Source of the DNA: a virus
IMG/VR virus record: IMGVR_UViG_3300046003_003268
Location: 1 to 21,380 of that record
DNA length: 21,380 nt
Direction: 5' to 3' (one strand)
In this document: positions 13,844 through 20,730 of the stretch, in pieces
Layout of the letters: every line of letters begins with the position of its first letter
Numbering within the stretch: the stretch's first letter is position 1
Notes under the pieces: generated by a model
What the model was told of the DNA's origin: nothing
The model's input: only the letters and a program-made list of their open reading frames with translations
The model's database searches: none
Position numbers and translations under genes: made by a program

Positions 13844-14017
13844 CTAGTCTTCAGCCTCATCAATTAGCCTGCCAATCGCCTCCGACACGCTGATGCCTTG
13901 CCGTTTTGCACGGGCCTTAATCTTCCTTTCACGCTTCGGACTGATCCACAGCGACGTGACCTTGGCTCGCATTCCTGCGGAATGTTTCGGGCGACCTTTT
14001 GAGGCTTTCTTTTTCAT
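13844..14017 (-). CDS. Ribbon-helix-helix (CopG-like) DNA-binding protein, 57 aa
   Basis: This short gene reads MKKKASKGRPKHSAGMRAKV, then TSLWISPKRERKIKARAKRQ, and ends GISVSEAIGRLIDEAED. The basic N-terminal arm, one strand (TSLWIS), a helix (PKRERKIKARAKRQ), the turn G-I-S-V-S and a second helix (EAIGRLIDEA) are the classical ribbon-helix-helix fold of small transcriptional repressors. It stands alone just after the repeat-rich gap at 14018-14428, with a plausible promoter at 14038-14067, and has no clear ribosome-binding site. It is well placed to control its own promoter or the nearby repeats. A role in plasmid-type copy control or partition is also possible. Confidence 0.8.
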   Translation of the reverse strand: MKKKASKGRPKHSAGMRAKVTSLWISPKRERKIKARAKRQGISVSEAIGRLIDEAED

Positions 14018-14037
14018 GCACTAAAACTAATAGGTTT

Positions 14038-14067
14038 ATTATGGGAAGTCAACAGTTATCTTTTCAA
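14038..14067 (-). promoter_or_regulatory. Promoter-like sequence for the ribbon-helix-helix gene
   Basis: On the minus strand TTGAAA (14062-14067) and CATAAT (14038-14043) are separated by 18 nt; each differs from the sigma70 consensus at one position. The predicted start is near 14031, leaving a leader of about 14 nt before the ATG at 14017. This would explain the absence of a ribosome-binding site. Confidence 0.45.
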
Positions 14068-14196
14068 TTGTGATCCTCTGTACACTTGCCGCCGACCCCC
14101 CTTCTGTCAAAAGGGGGACCATGATAGAGGATAGATTAAAAACATTGGTGTTTTTGATCTCTAAAAACTCAACAGGGTCCCCCCCCCTTGACGTAG

Positions 14197-14362
14197 TGAC
14201 GGAAGGGGGTAAAAGAGTATCTTTATAAGCGCTAAAAAAAATTTTTCCCCTATTTTATAGGGTTTTATATAGTGTACATTTGCTATGGCTTCCGTCAAAT
14301 CAACCCTTGACGGAAGGGTGACGGAAGGTGACGGAAGGGTCATTTTTCGAAAACTTCCGTCA
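14197..14362. repeat. Iteron-like array of TGACGGAAG
   Basis: Exact copies are at 14197-14205, 14308-14316, 14319-14327 and 14329-14337 in plus orientation, and at 14289-14297 and 14354-14362 in minus orientation. The three central plus copies follow one another at about 10-11 bp, which is one DNA helical turn, so a bound protein would sit on one face of the DNA. The inverted flanking copies frame them. Several copies extend to TTGACGGAAGG. The helical phasing and mixed orientation argue for protein binding rather than coding chance. Confidence 0.75.
14271..14298 (-). promoter_or_regulatory. Possible promoter overlapping one repeat copy
   Basis: On the minus strand TTGACG (14293-14298), 16 nt and TACACT (14271-14276) resemble a sigma70 promoter. 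The -35 box is part of a TGACGGAAG copy and the -10 box is part of a TGTACACT copy. A protein bound to either repeat would compete with RNA polymerase. The transcript would run through the AT-rich tract toward the ribbon-helix-helix gene and could also serve to open or prime an origin. Confidence 0.4.
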
Positions 14363-14379
14363 AGATCCGACATGAACAA

Positions 14380-14413
14380 AAAAAGCCGTTTCGATTGTCC
14401 GAAACGGCTTTTT
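14380..14413 (-). terminator. Strong intrinsic terminator after the replication genes
   Basis: AAAAAGCCGTTTCG (14380-14393) and CGAAACGGCTTTTT (14400-14413) form a perfect 14-bp stem around a 6-nt loop. It is symmetrical, with A and T runs at its ends, so it can stop transcription on both strands. It begins 15 nt after the TAG/TAA of the primase-helicase gene on the minus strand and closes the replication operon. It also separates that operon from the repeat region. Confidence 0.85.
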
Positions 14414-14428
14414 GTACACTATCGAAAA

Positions 14429-16591
14429 TCACTCAATAGCCTGAAACGTGACAGCTAATCGCCCGCCAGTTTCCCTCTCACCTTGCTGAACGCAGCCAGA
14501 TTGAATCAAGGTTGCCAAGATGTCGGCTCTGTCCCTTGGCTTCAATTTTTGCGTTCGTCGAGTTATTTCATTCATCCCCCATTCCCCTGGACGCGATCTG
14601 AGCAGCGTTCTCATCTCATTGACCATCTGACCGAACGGACTGCCTGAAACGTGCCTATCGGCCTGCTGGAGGATTTTGCGCGTGATCCAGTTGTTGAGGC
14701 GGATTGCAAGTTCGGCATCTTCCGCTTGGATCGTTGGAACATACTGACCCGACGCGCGAGAGCAGGCGAACAGCATTGCGAGCTTTACTGTTTTTTCCGC
14801 CGCCCTAGACCAGATGGCTGCTGTAATTGGCTCCTCTGTCATTCTCCGCTTGGAGATCTTGACAGCATGTTCGTGCAACCTTGCGTGAGCCGCTTCGTCT
14901 CTCTGGATGCAGATTGGAGACGATCCGTCCGACTGGTCAGCCAGATTCCCGGCCGATGTCCTCAGTTGCAGCCACCATGCCGCCTGATCAATTATTGACT
15001 GGGGGATCGGTTCGTTGGATGGATCTTGATAATCGACATACTTCGAAGACTCAAAGATCAGGCAGCGGCCAATCAGCCCGCCGGTCAAGTTCTTCTCGGT
15101 CATCGATTCCCAAAAATCTTGAGGAACTGCAGTCCCGTGCAAAACAAGATGAGGATAGTGCAGAGTTTTTACCTTCGCCCGATCACCGTAAGCGTCGCCG
15201 GTCCAGATGTCGTCAGCGGATGAAAACACCTGCATCAGCACGCTTGCGATCTGGACTAGATGCGGACTTGATCTGTCCTGCATCGCCATTGCCAAGTGAT
15301 GGATCTCATCCACTTGGAAAAGCATGTTCCATTGTTCTGATAATGCGGACAGAATCCCGGCATGACTTCCAATCCGTTCTGGCCCGATCATCCGATCACC
15401 ACCGCACAATCTCAGGATCTTGCGGTTGAGCTTCCGCCCGTGATCCTTCCCAGCTCCCGAAAGAGCTAGGCTGATAATCATCAGATTGGTTCTCGCTCCG
15501 CGATCCGATACCTTGCCGCCGGTCAGCGTCGATAGGAGCGATAACGCCGCGCCCATCGCGACTTCTGGAAGAGGGTAATGAGCAGTCGATAAATTGTATC
15601 GGATCAAATCCCCGAGGAATCCCGGCAGCGATTGGCAGTCAATCGGGAATGGCTCCAGCGTCGTCTTTGCCGCTTCCCGCGTGTTGAGGATCAAACTTAG
15701 ATCGACGTGAGAATGTGACTGCTGAATCAAAGCCATCGGCGGCTTGTCTTCGCGTGGCGTCCCGTTCTTGCGACCGTTGACGGATGCCTCTCTAAGCTCG
15801 CTGTCTCGAAGTGGCGGATTGTTTTTCTGATTCCAGTCGCAGAGCAACTGATACACTTCGTCATCGGTCAAACGAGCGTGAAACTCATCTTTCATCGAAT
15901 GCAGATGACCGGCCAGAGAAAACGCTGCGTTTCTCAGATTTCCTTTCGCTTCACCCGGAACTTTTTCAACATATTTCGCCCCGCGTTGCATCAGCGATTC
16001 GGCTTCAATCCTTGGCGGCGCTGGCTCATGCTTAACGGTCCCTTTCTTCTCCTGCTCTCCGCTCAGGTAAGTTTTGCACAGCCAGTCAATAACGGCCTGC
16101 CCATCACCAATCTCATCATTGCCGTTGTAGACATCGCCCGTGATCGTCCAGAATCGATCATGGTCGTAGCATTCAATCTGCTGCTTGTCGTCCTTGCCGG
16201 GATTGATCTTGTGAAGGCAACGAAAGCCTTCAGGCTTGCGTGCCTTCGTGATGAACTTGACGCCTGTTTTGCTTGGCGAAATTTCCGCGTAAGCAACTCC
16301 GTCAAGCCTCGCGATGATCGGCAAAGCCCAGTCGCGGAAGTCCCCGTCTTCCGTCAGACAGTTGTCAAGATCGATGCCGGTGTAAGGCTCAGCGATAACC
16401 GTGGCGATGCCCTGATAATAGATTGAGGAATCAACCGCGATATCGAAAGCACACCATGCAGACGGATCTGTGGAGCTTCCGGCATCGCCGCCGAGCCTGA
16501 GCGGAATCTTTGTTCCCTTGCTGTTGTAGTTCCACAGCATCCATCGCTTTAGGTCTTTCAGTTCTTGCGGAACGCGATCGTAGTCATTCAT
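14429..16591 (-). CDS. Primase-polymerase fused to DUF3987-type helicase ATPase, 720 aa
   Basis: I choose the ATG at 16591, which overlaps the TAA of the preceding gene by one base; a TTG at 16606 would add five residues. Residues 1-165 are a primase-polymerase domain like that of NrS-1-type phage enzymes: VPQELKDLKRWMLWNY, the catalytic-type GIDLDNC (72-78), EISPSKTGVKF (103-113) and IECYDHDRFWTITGD (139-153). Residues 195-280 look like a helical linker of the PriCT type. Residues 320-600 are an ATPase: Walker A SGAGKD (378-383), with Asp after the Lys as in this family, and Walker B FQVDEIHH (425-432). The C-terminal part may be a winged helix (EWGMNEITRRTQKLKPRDRA). It probably primes and unwinds DNA at the phage origin. 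Confidence 0.85.
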   Translation of the reverse strand: MNDYDRVPQELKDLKRWMLWNYNSKGTKIPLRLGGDAGSSTDPSAWCAFDIAVDSSIYYQGIATVIAEPYTGIDLDNCLTEDGDFRDWALPIIARLDGVAYAEISPSKTGVKFITKARKPEGFRCLHKINPGKDDKQQIECYDHDRFWTITGDVYNGNDEIGDGQAVIDWLCKTYLSGEQEKKGTVKHEPAPPRIEAESLMQRGAKYVEKVPGEAKGNLRNAAFSLAGHLHSMKDEFHARLTDDEVYQLLCDWNQKNNPPLRDSELREASVNGRKNGTPREDKPPMALIQQSHSHVDLSLILNTREAAKTTLEPFPIDCQSLPGFLGDLIRYNLSTAHYPLPEVAMGAALSLLSTLTGGKVSDRGARTNLMIISLALSGAGKDHGRKLNRKILRLCGGDRMIGPERIGSHAGILSALSEQWNMLFQVDEIHHLAMAMQDRSSPHLVQIASVLMQVFSSADDIWTGDAYGDRAKVKTLHYPHLVLHGTAVPQDFWESMTEKNLTGGLIGRCLIFESSKYVDYQDPSNEPIPQSIIDQAAWWLQLRTSAGNLADQSDGSSPICIQRDEAAHARLHEHAVKISKRRMTEEPITAAIWSRAAEKTVKLAMLFACSRASGQYVPTIQAEDAELAIRLNNWITRKILQQADRHVSGSPFGQMVNEMRTLLRSRPGEWGMNEITRRTQKLKPRDRADILATLIQSGCVQQGERETGGRLAVTFQAIE

Positions 16592-17082
16592 TATTGCTTC
16601 GCCCAAGGGTTACGTGTCGCAATTGGCTTTTCAACTCGCAAGACCTCAGCGAAAATAACTCGCTCAAGATCCCTCACTCTCGATTCAAGTTTTTGAATAA
16701 TTTCGAGCAAGCAGGCATCGCCATCATTTCCTGTCTTAGACGACTGCGACTTTGCCTTTTCTTTCTTGCGACTTTGCAGAACATGTTGCGGCTCAGGCTC
16801 TTTCGGAATCACAAGTTCGTGGAAAACACTTGCCACAATCTCTCGCCTTCTTTCTGAGTCGAATCCAACGGACTCTTCCTCATCGTCTGAAAGCCATGTT
16901 TCTTGAATCATGAAGTCTCTGCCGAGATGGCCTCTTGCGTTCTTCATGTCTAGAGCCTGAAGCAACCCGAGTCTCTGCCGATCGTTTTTGTGAAGATAAG
17001 CAAATCTTCTGTGCTGCATGTTCCCGCAGATAACCCGAGTGTTATCGTCGATCTTGTATGATGTTTCAGAACGGACAGTCAT
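16591..17082 (-). CDS. Hypothetical protein with C-terminal coiled coil, 163 aa
   Basis: I choose the second of two adjacent ATGs (17082), since GGGGTGG lies just upstream. The frame is open further to 17148 inside the helicase gene, but that part is unlikely to be coding. The product begins MTVRSETSYKIDDNTRVICG, continues RRFAYLHKNDRQRLGLLQAL and FMIQETWLSDDEEESVGFDS, and then becomes charged. Residues about 125-150 form a coiled coil (LLEIIQKLESRVRDLERVIF), and it ends NPWAKQ. No family is recognised. It overlaps the helicase gene by 17 nt and the primase gene by one base. A role as a helicase partner or loader is possible from place only. Confidence 0.7.
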   Translation of the reverse strand: MTVRSETSYKIDDNTRVICGNMQHRRFAYLHKNDRQRLGLLQALDMKNARGHLGRDFMIQETWLSDDEEESVGFDSERRREIVASVFHELVIPKEPEPQHVLQSRKKEKAKSQSSKTGNDGDACLLEIIQKLESRVRDLERVIFAEVLRVEKPIATRNPWAKQ

Positions 17083-18751
17083 CATCCACCCCACTGAAAA
17101 CTTTTGTCTCTTCCTGCTGTGCCAACTCCGTCGGCTTCTCCGATTCAAAGAAGCACTCCGTGATGCGATGCCAGCGCCCGTCCTTCTTCGTCGTGATCCT
17201 GACCGGCCTCCGGCAGACGCCCATGTTGATCAGGGCCACAGCGTCCGTTGCGTTGTCGGGTGGATCGCAAAGACTTCGAGCGTCCCACCATGCCAAGAAC
17301 TTTGAGCGAGCAAAGCCCTGATGCCCTGGGCAGGTCCACTCAGCAATGGTGATCGTTGCGAGGTTTCCGGATTCGCCTTTTTTGGTGCAAACGTAATCAA
17401 CACGGACTGTCTGCGGAGCTTCGCCGTCATCCTTCTTTGTGTGGACTCGAACGACAACGTCTTTAACGTCCCATTCTTCGGGAGGCATTGAGCCTGTCAA
17501 CTGGCTGCTTTCGTCCGCCGTCGTGTCGTGCTTCAGTTCCCGCTCACGAGGAAAAATGAAATTGCACTCAGGGCAGGCGACTGTTGCCGGAGACACATCC
17601 AGCTCGCAGGACGGGCATTTCTTCCCGCGTCCGTTTTCGGCAGCAACCCCCGCTCGCCCTTTGCCCTCCGACCGCCCAAAGTTCTCGTCATCAATTGAAC
17701 CATGCCGAGCGATGTTTCCGCCAAAGTCTAAGAGTAGGCAGTTGGCTTTGCTGGCATGCAAGCGCAACCCGCGACCGACCATCTGACAGAAAAGCCCTGG
17801 CGACATCGTTGCGCGAAGGATGGCAATCGCATCGACGCATTTCGCGTTGAAGCCTGTGGTGAGAACATCGACGTTTACCAAAAAGCGAAGCTCACCCGCG
17901 ACAAATCTCCGCAGCGTTTCCGCCCGTTCGATTGGCAGCGTCTCGCCAGTGACGACAGCAGACCCCGGCAGCAACTCCGCGATCTGTTCCGCGTGATGAA
18001 CCCCGGACGCAAAGACCAGCACACTGTGCCTGCCCTGTGTCTTCTCAAGGATCTCCGCACAAGCGGCCTGAACCTTTTCGTCGACATCGAAAGCCGCCTG
18101 CATTTCCGATTCGACGAACTCACCACCGCGAAGCGAAACTTTGTCAGTGTTAACCTCCGCGTCTGCGACTTTGTTGGTGATCGGACAAAGAAAACCTTCA
18201 GCAATTAGCTGAGCCGTCTTCGCCTCAAAAACGATCCGCTGGAACTGTCGATCAGGTCCGCAGATTGGACCGGCCCCGGTTCTGAACGGGGTAGCGGTCA
18301 GGCCCACAATGCGGAGTCCTTCGTTGGCCTTCATGGCCGTAAGGAATTGGCCATACATTGATTCTTCGAGATCGCTAATGAGGTGAGCTTCATCAACAAT
18401 CACAAGGTGCCGCCTGCCGAGATCGTCAGCCTTGCGGAACACGGACTGAATGCCAGCGACAACAACCGCGTTATGAATCTCTTTCGATTTCAGACCTGCT
18501 GAATAGATCCCGACATCAACGCCCGGAATCAATCCCCTGATCTCATCAGCGTTCTGCTGCAGCAACTCTTTTCGGTGAGCCAACACGACAACACGGCCAC
18601 CGAACTCAAGAGCCTGCTGAATCAGTAGGGCAATCAACAGGCTTTTCCCGGCTCCCGTCGGCAAGACGACAACGGGGTTCCCGGATTTCTCATTGAGATA
18701 CTTCCAGACGGCTTCGTTGGCTTGTGACTGATACCATCGAGGGGACAGCAT
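17066..18751 (-). CDS. Superfamily 2 DEAH-box helicase with zinc ribbon and SSB-like tail, 561 aa
   Basis: Motifs are complete and in order: Q-motif region RWYQSQANEAVWKYL, Walker A PTGAGKS (31-37), motif Ia VVVLAHRKELLQQ, DEAH (120-123), motif III TATPFRTG (152-159), motif V VDVLTTGFN (294-302) and motif VI QMVGRGLRLH (323-332). This is the SSL2/RadD-like type found in phage replication modules. Residues 379-396 hold a four-Cys zinc ribbon (CPSC ... CPEC). The protein ends VDDDCPF, which closely resembles the acidic DDDIPF tail of bacterial single-strand-binding protein. It begins directly after the TGA of the preceding gene, with GGAG upstream. It probably remodels replication or recombination intermediates. 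Confidence 0.9.
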   Translation of the reverse strand: MLSPRWYQSQANEAVWKYLNEKSGNPVVVLPTGAGKSLLIALLIQQALEFGGRVVVLAHRKELLQQNADEIRGLIPGVDVGIYSAGLKSKEIHNAVVVAGIQSVFRKADDLGRRHLVIVDEAHLISDLEESMYGQFLTAMKANEGLRIVGLTATPFRTGAGPICGPDRQFQRIVFEAKTAQLIAEGFLCPITNKVADAEVNTDKVSLRGGEFVESEMQAAFDVDEKVQAACAEILEKTQGRHSVLVFASGVHHAEQIAELLPGSAVVTGETLPIERAETLRRFVAGELRFLVNVDVLTTGFNAKCVDAIAILRATMSPGLFCQMVGRGLRLHASKANCLLLDFGGNIARHGSIDDENFGRSEGKGRAGVAAENGRGKKCPSCELDVSPATVACPECNFIFPRERELKHDTTADESSQLTGSMPPEEWDVKDVVVRVHTKKDDGEAPQTVRVDYVCTKKGESGNLATITIAEWTCPGHQGFARSKFLAWWDARSLCDPPDNATDAVALINMGVCRRPVRITTKKDGRWHRITECFFESEKPTELAQQEETKVFSGVDDDCPF

Positions 18752-18958
18752 TCAAAACTCCTTATGCGAATCCCACTCTGTTATTGAATCAACGCCATCG
18801 CTGACGGCTGGCGTCAGTTCCTTCGGGACCACAACCGTTACGCCAGCCTCAACCAGCATCACGGCTTTGCAAATCTTTTTGAGCGGTAGTCGCAGAATCT
18901 CCGCTGGCATTGGCTCCCCGGTCTTCTTCAGCCATCTGGCTTTTAGTTCGCTGAACAC
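18752..18958 (-). CDS. Small hypothetical protein with GTG start, 68 aa
   Basis: The start is a GTG at 18958 with a strong AGGAGG ribosome-binding sequence nine nucleotides upstream. The TGA is directly followed by the helicase ATG. The product reads MFSELKARWLKKTGEPMPAE, then ILRLPLKKICKAVMLVEAGV and TVVVPKELTPAVSDGVDSIT, ending EWDSHKEF. It has a basic amphipathic N-terminal helix and a beta-strand part. No family is recognised. Its position suggests a small partner of the helicase. Confidence 0.7.
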   Translation of the reverse strand: MFSELKARWLKKTGEPMPAEILRLPLKKICKAVMLVEAGVTVVVPKELTPAVSDGVDSITEWDSHKEF

Positions 18959-19040
18959 GTTCAGTTGCCTCCTGTAAGATTTGAAGAGACTGGCGAAGCC
19001 AATTGCCGTCGCCAGTCTTTTTGTCGTAGGTGTCGATCAT
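18849..19040 (-). CDS. Possible small protein overlapping the GTG-started gene, 63 aa
   Basis: The ATG at 19040 overlaps the TGA of the DUF1351-like gene (ATGA), the same coupling used all over this operon, and the frame fills the 78-nt gap up to the GTG start at 18958. The first 35 residues look like a real protein (MIDTYDKKTGDGNWLRQSLQ, then ILQEATERVQRTKSQ), mostly helical. The second part, which shares 110 nt with the next gene in another frame, is low in hydrophobic residues (GANASGDSATTAQKDLQSR). Either a true overlapping gene, or a gene whose stop was lost so that it now runs into its neighbour, would explain this. Confidence 0.45.
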   Translation of the reverse strand: MIDTYDKKTGDGNWLRQSLQILQEATERVQRTKSQMAEEDRGANASGDSATTAQKDLQSRDAG

Positions 19041-19978
19041 CGACATTGCACCAATGAGATGATGGTTGCGCCGCAGTTCCTGATTGCGTGCATCGCATCG
19101 CTACCCCACTCAGGATTCCCCAGGTGAATCAGAGAATCCTGAGCGTCCGTGATCATGCACTCGGCAAAGCTCTGAGCCTTTTCAATTTCCGGCTTCAGTG
19201 CTTCGAGCCTTGCGGCTTCAGCGGCTTCGCGTTCGGCTTTGGCTTTCGCTTCGGCTGCTTTTCGAAGTTCCTCCTGCTGCTGTCGCAATGCTTCCCGCTC
19301 TGCCTCCATGGCCTTGCGTTGTTCCGCCAAGGCGGCTTCGTCAGCCAGTCGTTGCCTTTCCATTTCGGCCGCGCGGATGCGAAGTTCTTCGGCCTGTCGC
19401 TTCGACTCTTCAGCCATCTTCGCGGCCAGTTCTTCGCGTTCCTTGCGTTGCTTCGCCTCAAATTCTTGAGCGATGCGTTTCTCTTCAGCAATGATCGCGG
19501 CCTGCTCCGCAGCGGCTTTCTTTGCCTTAGAGAACCACCACATCCATTCTTCTTCCGGAAGCTCAGCCGCAGCCCAATCAATGGCGATGCCATTGGCAAC
19601 CATGTCGTTGATGCGGATTTGTTTCTTCGCGACTTTCTCAGCTTCCTTTGCAGCCTTCTCGGCTTTCTCAACAGCGTCAAAGGCGTCGCGTTCGGCCTTC
19701 AATTTTGCTTCGACTCCGTCGACTTTTTCAGTCAACTGTTTCGCGATGCTGTCGACCGTCCGCCCGTATTCCAGAGCGTCGGCCTTCAGTTCTTTTCGCT
19801 TCTTCTCAATGTTCGCGTTTAGTTTCTTGACGAACTTGTGAGCCTCTTCAACCTGTCCGATTCCGGCCTCTGCCACGGTCAAAAGACCATAGGGCAAAAC
19901 CTGTTCAATCATCGCATTAAATGTCGATAGTTCCTGCACGGCCCTGTCTGTCATCGTGAGTTCAGTCGTCGCTGTCAT
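19037..19978 (-). CDS. DUF1351-like coiled-coil protein, 313 aa
   Basis: Residues 1-100 form a helical N-terminal part (LPYGLLTVAEAGIGQVEEAH, KFVKKLNANIEKKRKELKAD) like that of DUF1351-type phage proteins, which occur next to recombination genes. Residues 90-265 are one very long charged helix rich in Ala, Glu, Lys, Arg and Gln, interrupted near residues 122-150 by a compact element (INDMVANGIAIDWAAAELPE, then EEWMWWFSKA). The C-terminal 45 residues are again globular (FAECMITDAQDSLIHLG). The ATG at 19978 has an excellent GGAGGTG ribosome-binding sequence. It probably acts as a scaffold or DNA-binding partner in phage recombination; function is inferred from context. Confidence 0.8.
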   Translation of the reverse strand: MTATTELTMTDRAVQELSTFNAMIEQVLPYGLLTVAEAGIGQVEEAHKFVKKLNANIEKKRKELKADALEYGRTVDSIAKQLTEKVDGVEAKLKAERDAFDAVEKAEKAAKEAEKVAKKQIRINDMVANGIAIDWAAAELPEEEWMWWFSKAKKAAAEQAAIIAEEKRIAQEFEAKQRKEREELAAKMAEESKRQAEELRIRAAEMERQRLADEAALAEQRKAMEAEREALRQQQEELRKAAEAKAKAEREAAEAARLEALKPEIEKAQSFAECMITDAQDSLIHLGNPEWGSDAMHAIRNCGATIISLVQCR

Positions 19979-20219
19979 TGATCACCTCCACCTTGATATC
20001 GAAACAAGTAATTCCATGCTGCGACCGCAGCTTCCCGCACATCTCCGTGATCCATTGATCACCTTGCATTTGTTTGACCTGCCACGGTTCCAAAAACAGA
20101 ACAATCACTGTCTCCTGAACTGGCCTGCTTTTGCTTTTGATGTCGGCCTGAATGTGACTCACCAACATCGCTGGCCATGGTTGCTGAACCTCAGTTGTCA
20201 GCGTCATTCGGCATTGCAT
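19962..20219 (-). CDS. Hypothetical protein, 85 aa
   Basis: I choose the ATG at 20219, because GGAGG lies eight nucleotides upstream; another ATG two codons earlier is too close to this site. The product begins MQCRMTLTTEVQQPWPAMLV, continues SHIQADIKSKSRPVQETVIV and LFLEPWQVKQMQGDQWITEM, and ends DIKVEVINDSDD. It is predicted mixed alpha/beta with an acidic end. Its last 17 nt overlap the DUF1351-like gene. The ribosome-binding site starts just after the T-run of a strong terminator. I do not recognise a family. Confidence 0.65.
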   Translation of the reverse strand: MQCRMTLTTEVQQPWPAMLVSHIQADIKSKSRPVQETVIVLFLEPWQVKQMQGDQWITEMCGKLRSQHGITCFDIKVEVINDSDD

Positions 20220-20238
20220 CTGCATTCCCTCCGTCGAT

Positions 20239-20266
20239 AAAAAAGGCGCGGAGATTGCCCCGCGCC
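20239..20266 (-). terminator. Strong intrinsic terminator inside the recombination operon
   Basis: On the minus strand GGCGCGG (20260-20266) and CCGCGCC (20245-20251) pair perfectly, with an 8-nt loop, followed at once by TTTTTT (20239-20244). It lies 13 nt after the TAG of the DUF669-like gene. The next ribosome-binding site follows within a few nucleotides, so there is no room for a new promoter before the next gene. It may set relative amounts of upstream and downstream genes or be a target of anti-termination. Confidence 0.85.
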
Positions 20267-20279
20267 TATGTTGTTGATA

Positions 20280-20729
20280 CTACCAGCCAGCAGGCTTGCC
20301 AGCGGTTGCTGTCTTTTCCGCAGGAGCAGAAGACGACGCGGGAAGGCAGGCTTTGTAGCCCTTCACTTCGTTCTGGTTGTTGCCGTTGTATTCCTTCACA
20401 GCCAGCTTGATCATCAGCGGTTTCATGTGCAGGGCTGAAGAGTCCGGAGGCTTCGGAATGTTCAGTGCCTCGCAAACCTTCTTAAACTGCTGCTGAGCGA
20501 TCGTCGTTGCCTCTGGATTCTTGTTCCAAAGGTTGAACCGATCAATCACGGTTCGATTCTTAAACGGCCCGTCGACGATCTGCAGCTTGACCTGCAACAA
20601 CTCGCTCGCCCCGTCCTTCGTTTTCTTGCGTTCGCTCTCGGTCATGACAGCGCGATACTCGCCCGCAGGCAAAGCCTCAAACTCGCTGTCCTTCACTTGC
20701 GATGCGTCATATCCACCTAAATCAGCCAT
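20280..20729 (-). CDS. DUF669-like phage single-strand-DNA-binding-type protein, 149 aa
   Basis: The layout matches DUF669: a short acidic start (MADLGGYDASQVKDSEFEAL), then PAGEYRAVMTESERKKTKDG, ASELLQVKLQIVDGPFKNRT and VIDRFNLWNKNPEATTIAQQ. A helix with VCEALN follows, then a beta-rich end (KPLMIKLAVKEYNGNNQNEV) and a Pro/Ala/Lys-rich tail ending in GW. DUF669 proteins sit next to Sak4-type recombinases in many phages and are thought to bind single-stranded DNA. The start lies two nucleotides after the stop of the Sak4-like gene, with AAAGG upstream. A strong terminator follows directly. Confidence 0.85.
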   Translation of the reverse strand: MADLGGYDASQVKDSEFEALPAGEYRAVMTESERKKTKDGASELLQVKLQIVDGPFKNRTVIDRFNLWNKNPEATTIAQQQFKKVCEALNIPKPPDSSALHMKPLMIKLAVKEYNGNNQNEVKGYKACLPASSSAPAEKTATAGKPAGW

Positions 20730-20730
20730 C

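Larger units (their letters stand above)
14079..14420. repeat. Three copies of TGTACACT
   Basis: Exact copies lie at 14079-14086 (plus), 14271-14278 (minus orientation) and 14413-14420 (plus). Each contains the palindrome TGTACA. They stand at the left part, the middle and the right end of the non-coding region, near the promoter, the AT tract and the terminator. Chance would give such an 8-mer three times in 410 bp only rarely. They may be binding sites of a dimeric regulator or initiator. Confidence 0.5.
14018..14428. other. 411-bp repeat-rich non-coding region, candidate origin or control region
   Basis: No gene is supported here; a 72-codon minus-strand frame at 14161-14379 reads through the repeats (SPSVTLPSRV) and looks accidental. 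The region holds six exact copies of TGACGGAAG, a seventh with one mismatch at 14102-14110, three copies of TGTACACT, a run of nine C residues at 14179-14187, an AT-rich tract at 14222-14272 and a strong terminator at its right end. C/G-run pairs frame the repeats (CCCCCTT ... AAGGGGG at 14097-14117; CCCTTGACGGAAGGG at 14304-14318). It lies directly after the primase-helicase gene. Iterons, an easily melted tract and a nearby primase fit a replication origin; operator clusters would look similar. Confidence 0.55.

Noticed and set aside
14197-14362. Repeats as a CRISPR array
   Set aside because: Units are only 9 bp, in both orientations and unevenly spaced; there are no spacers of regular length and no cas genes.
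14161-14379. 72-codon minus-strand frame
   Set aside because: It reads through the repeat array, giving repeat-derived residues (SPSVTLPSRV), has no ribosome-binding site and covers the candidate origin.
16591-16606. TTG start of the primase-helicase
   Set aside because: There is no ribosome-binding site before the TTG; the ATG at 16591 overlaps the preceding TAA, as at other junctions in this operon.
19088-19822. 244-codon plus-strand frame
   Set aside because: It is antisense to the long charged helix of the DUF1351-like gene; the Phe/Leu/Arg-rich product is the usual mirror of an Ala/Glu/Lys-rich coding sequence.
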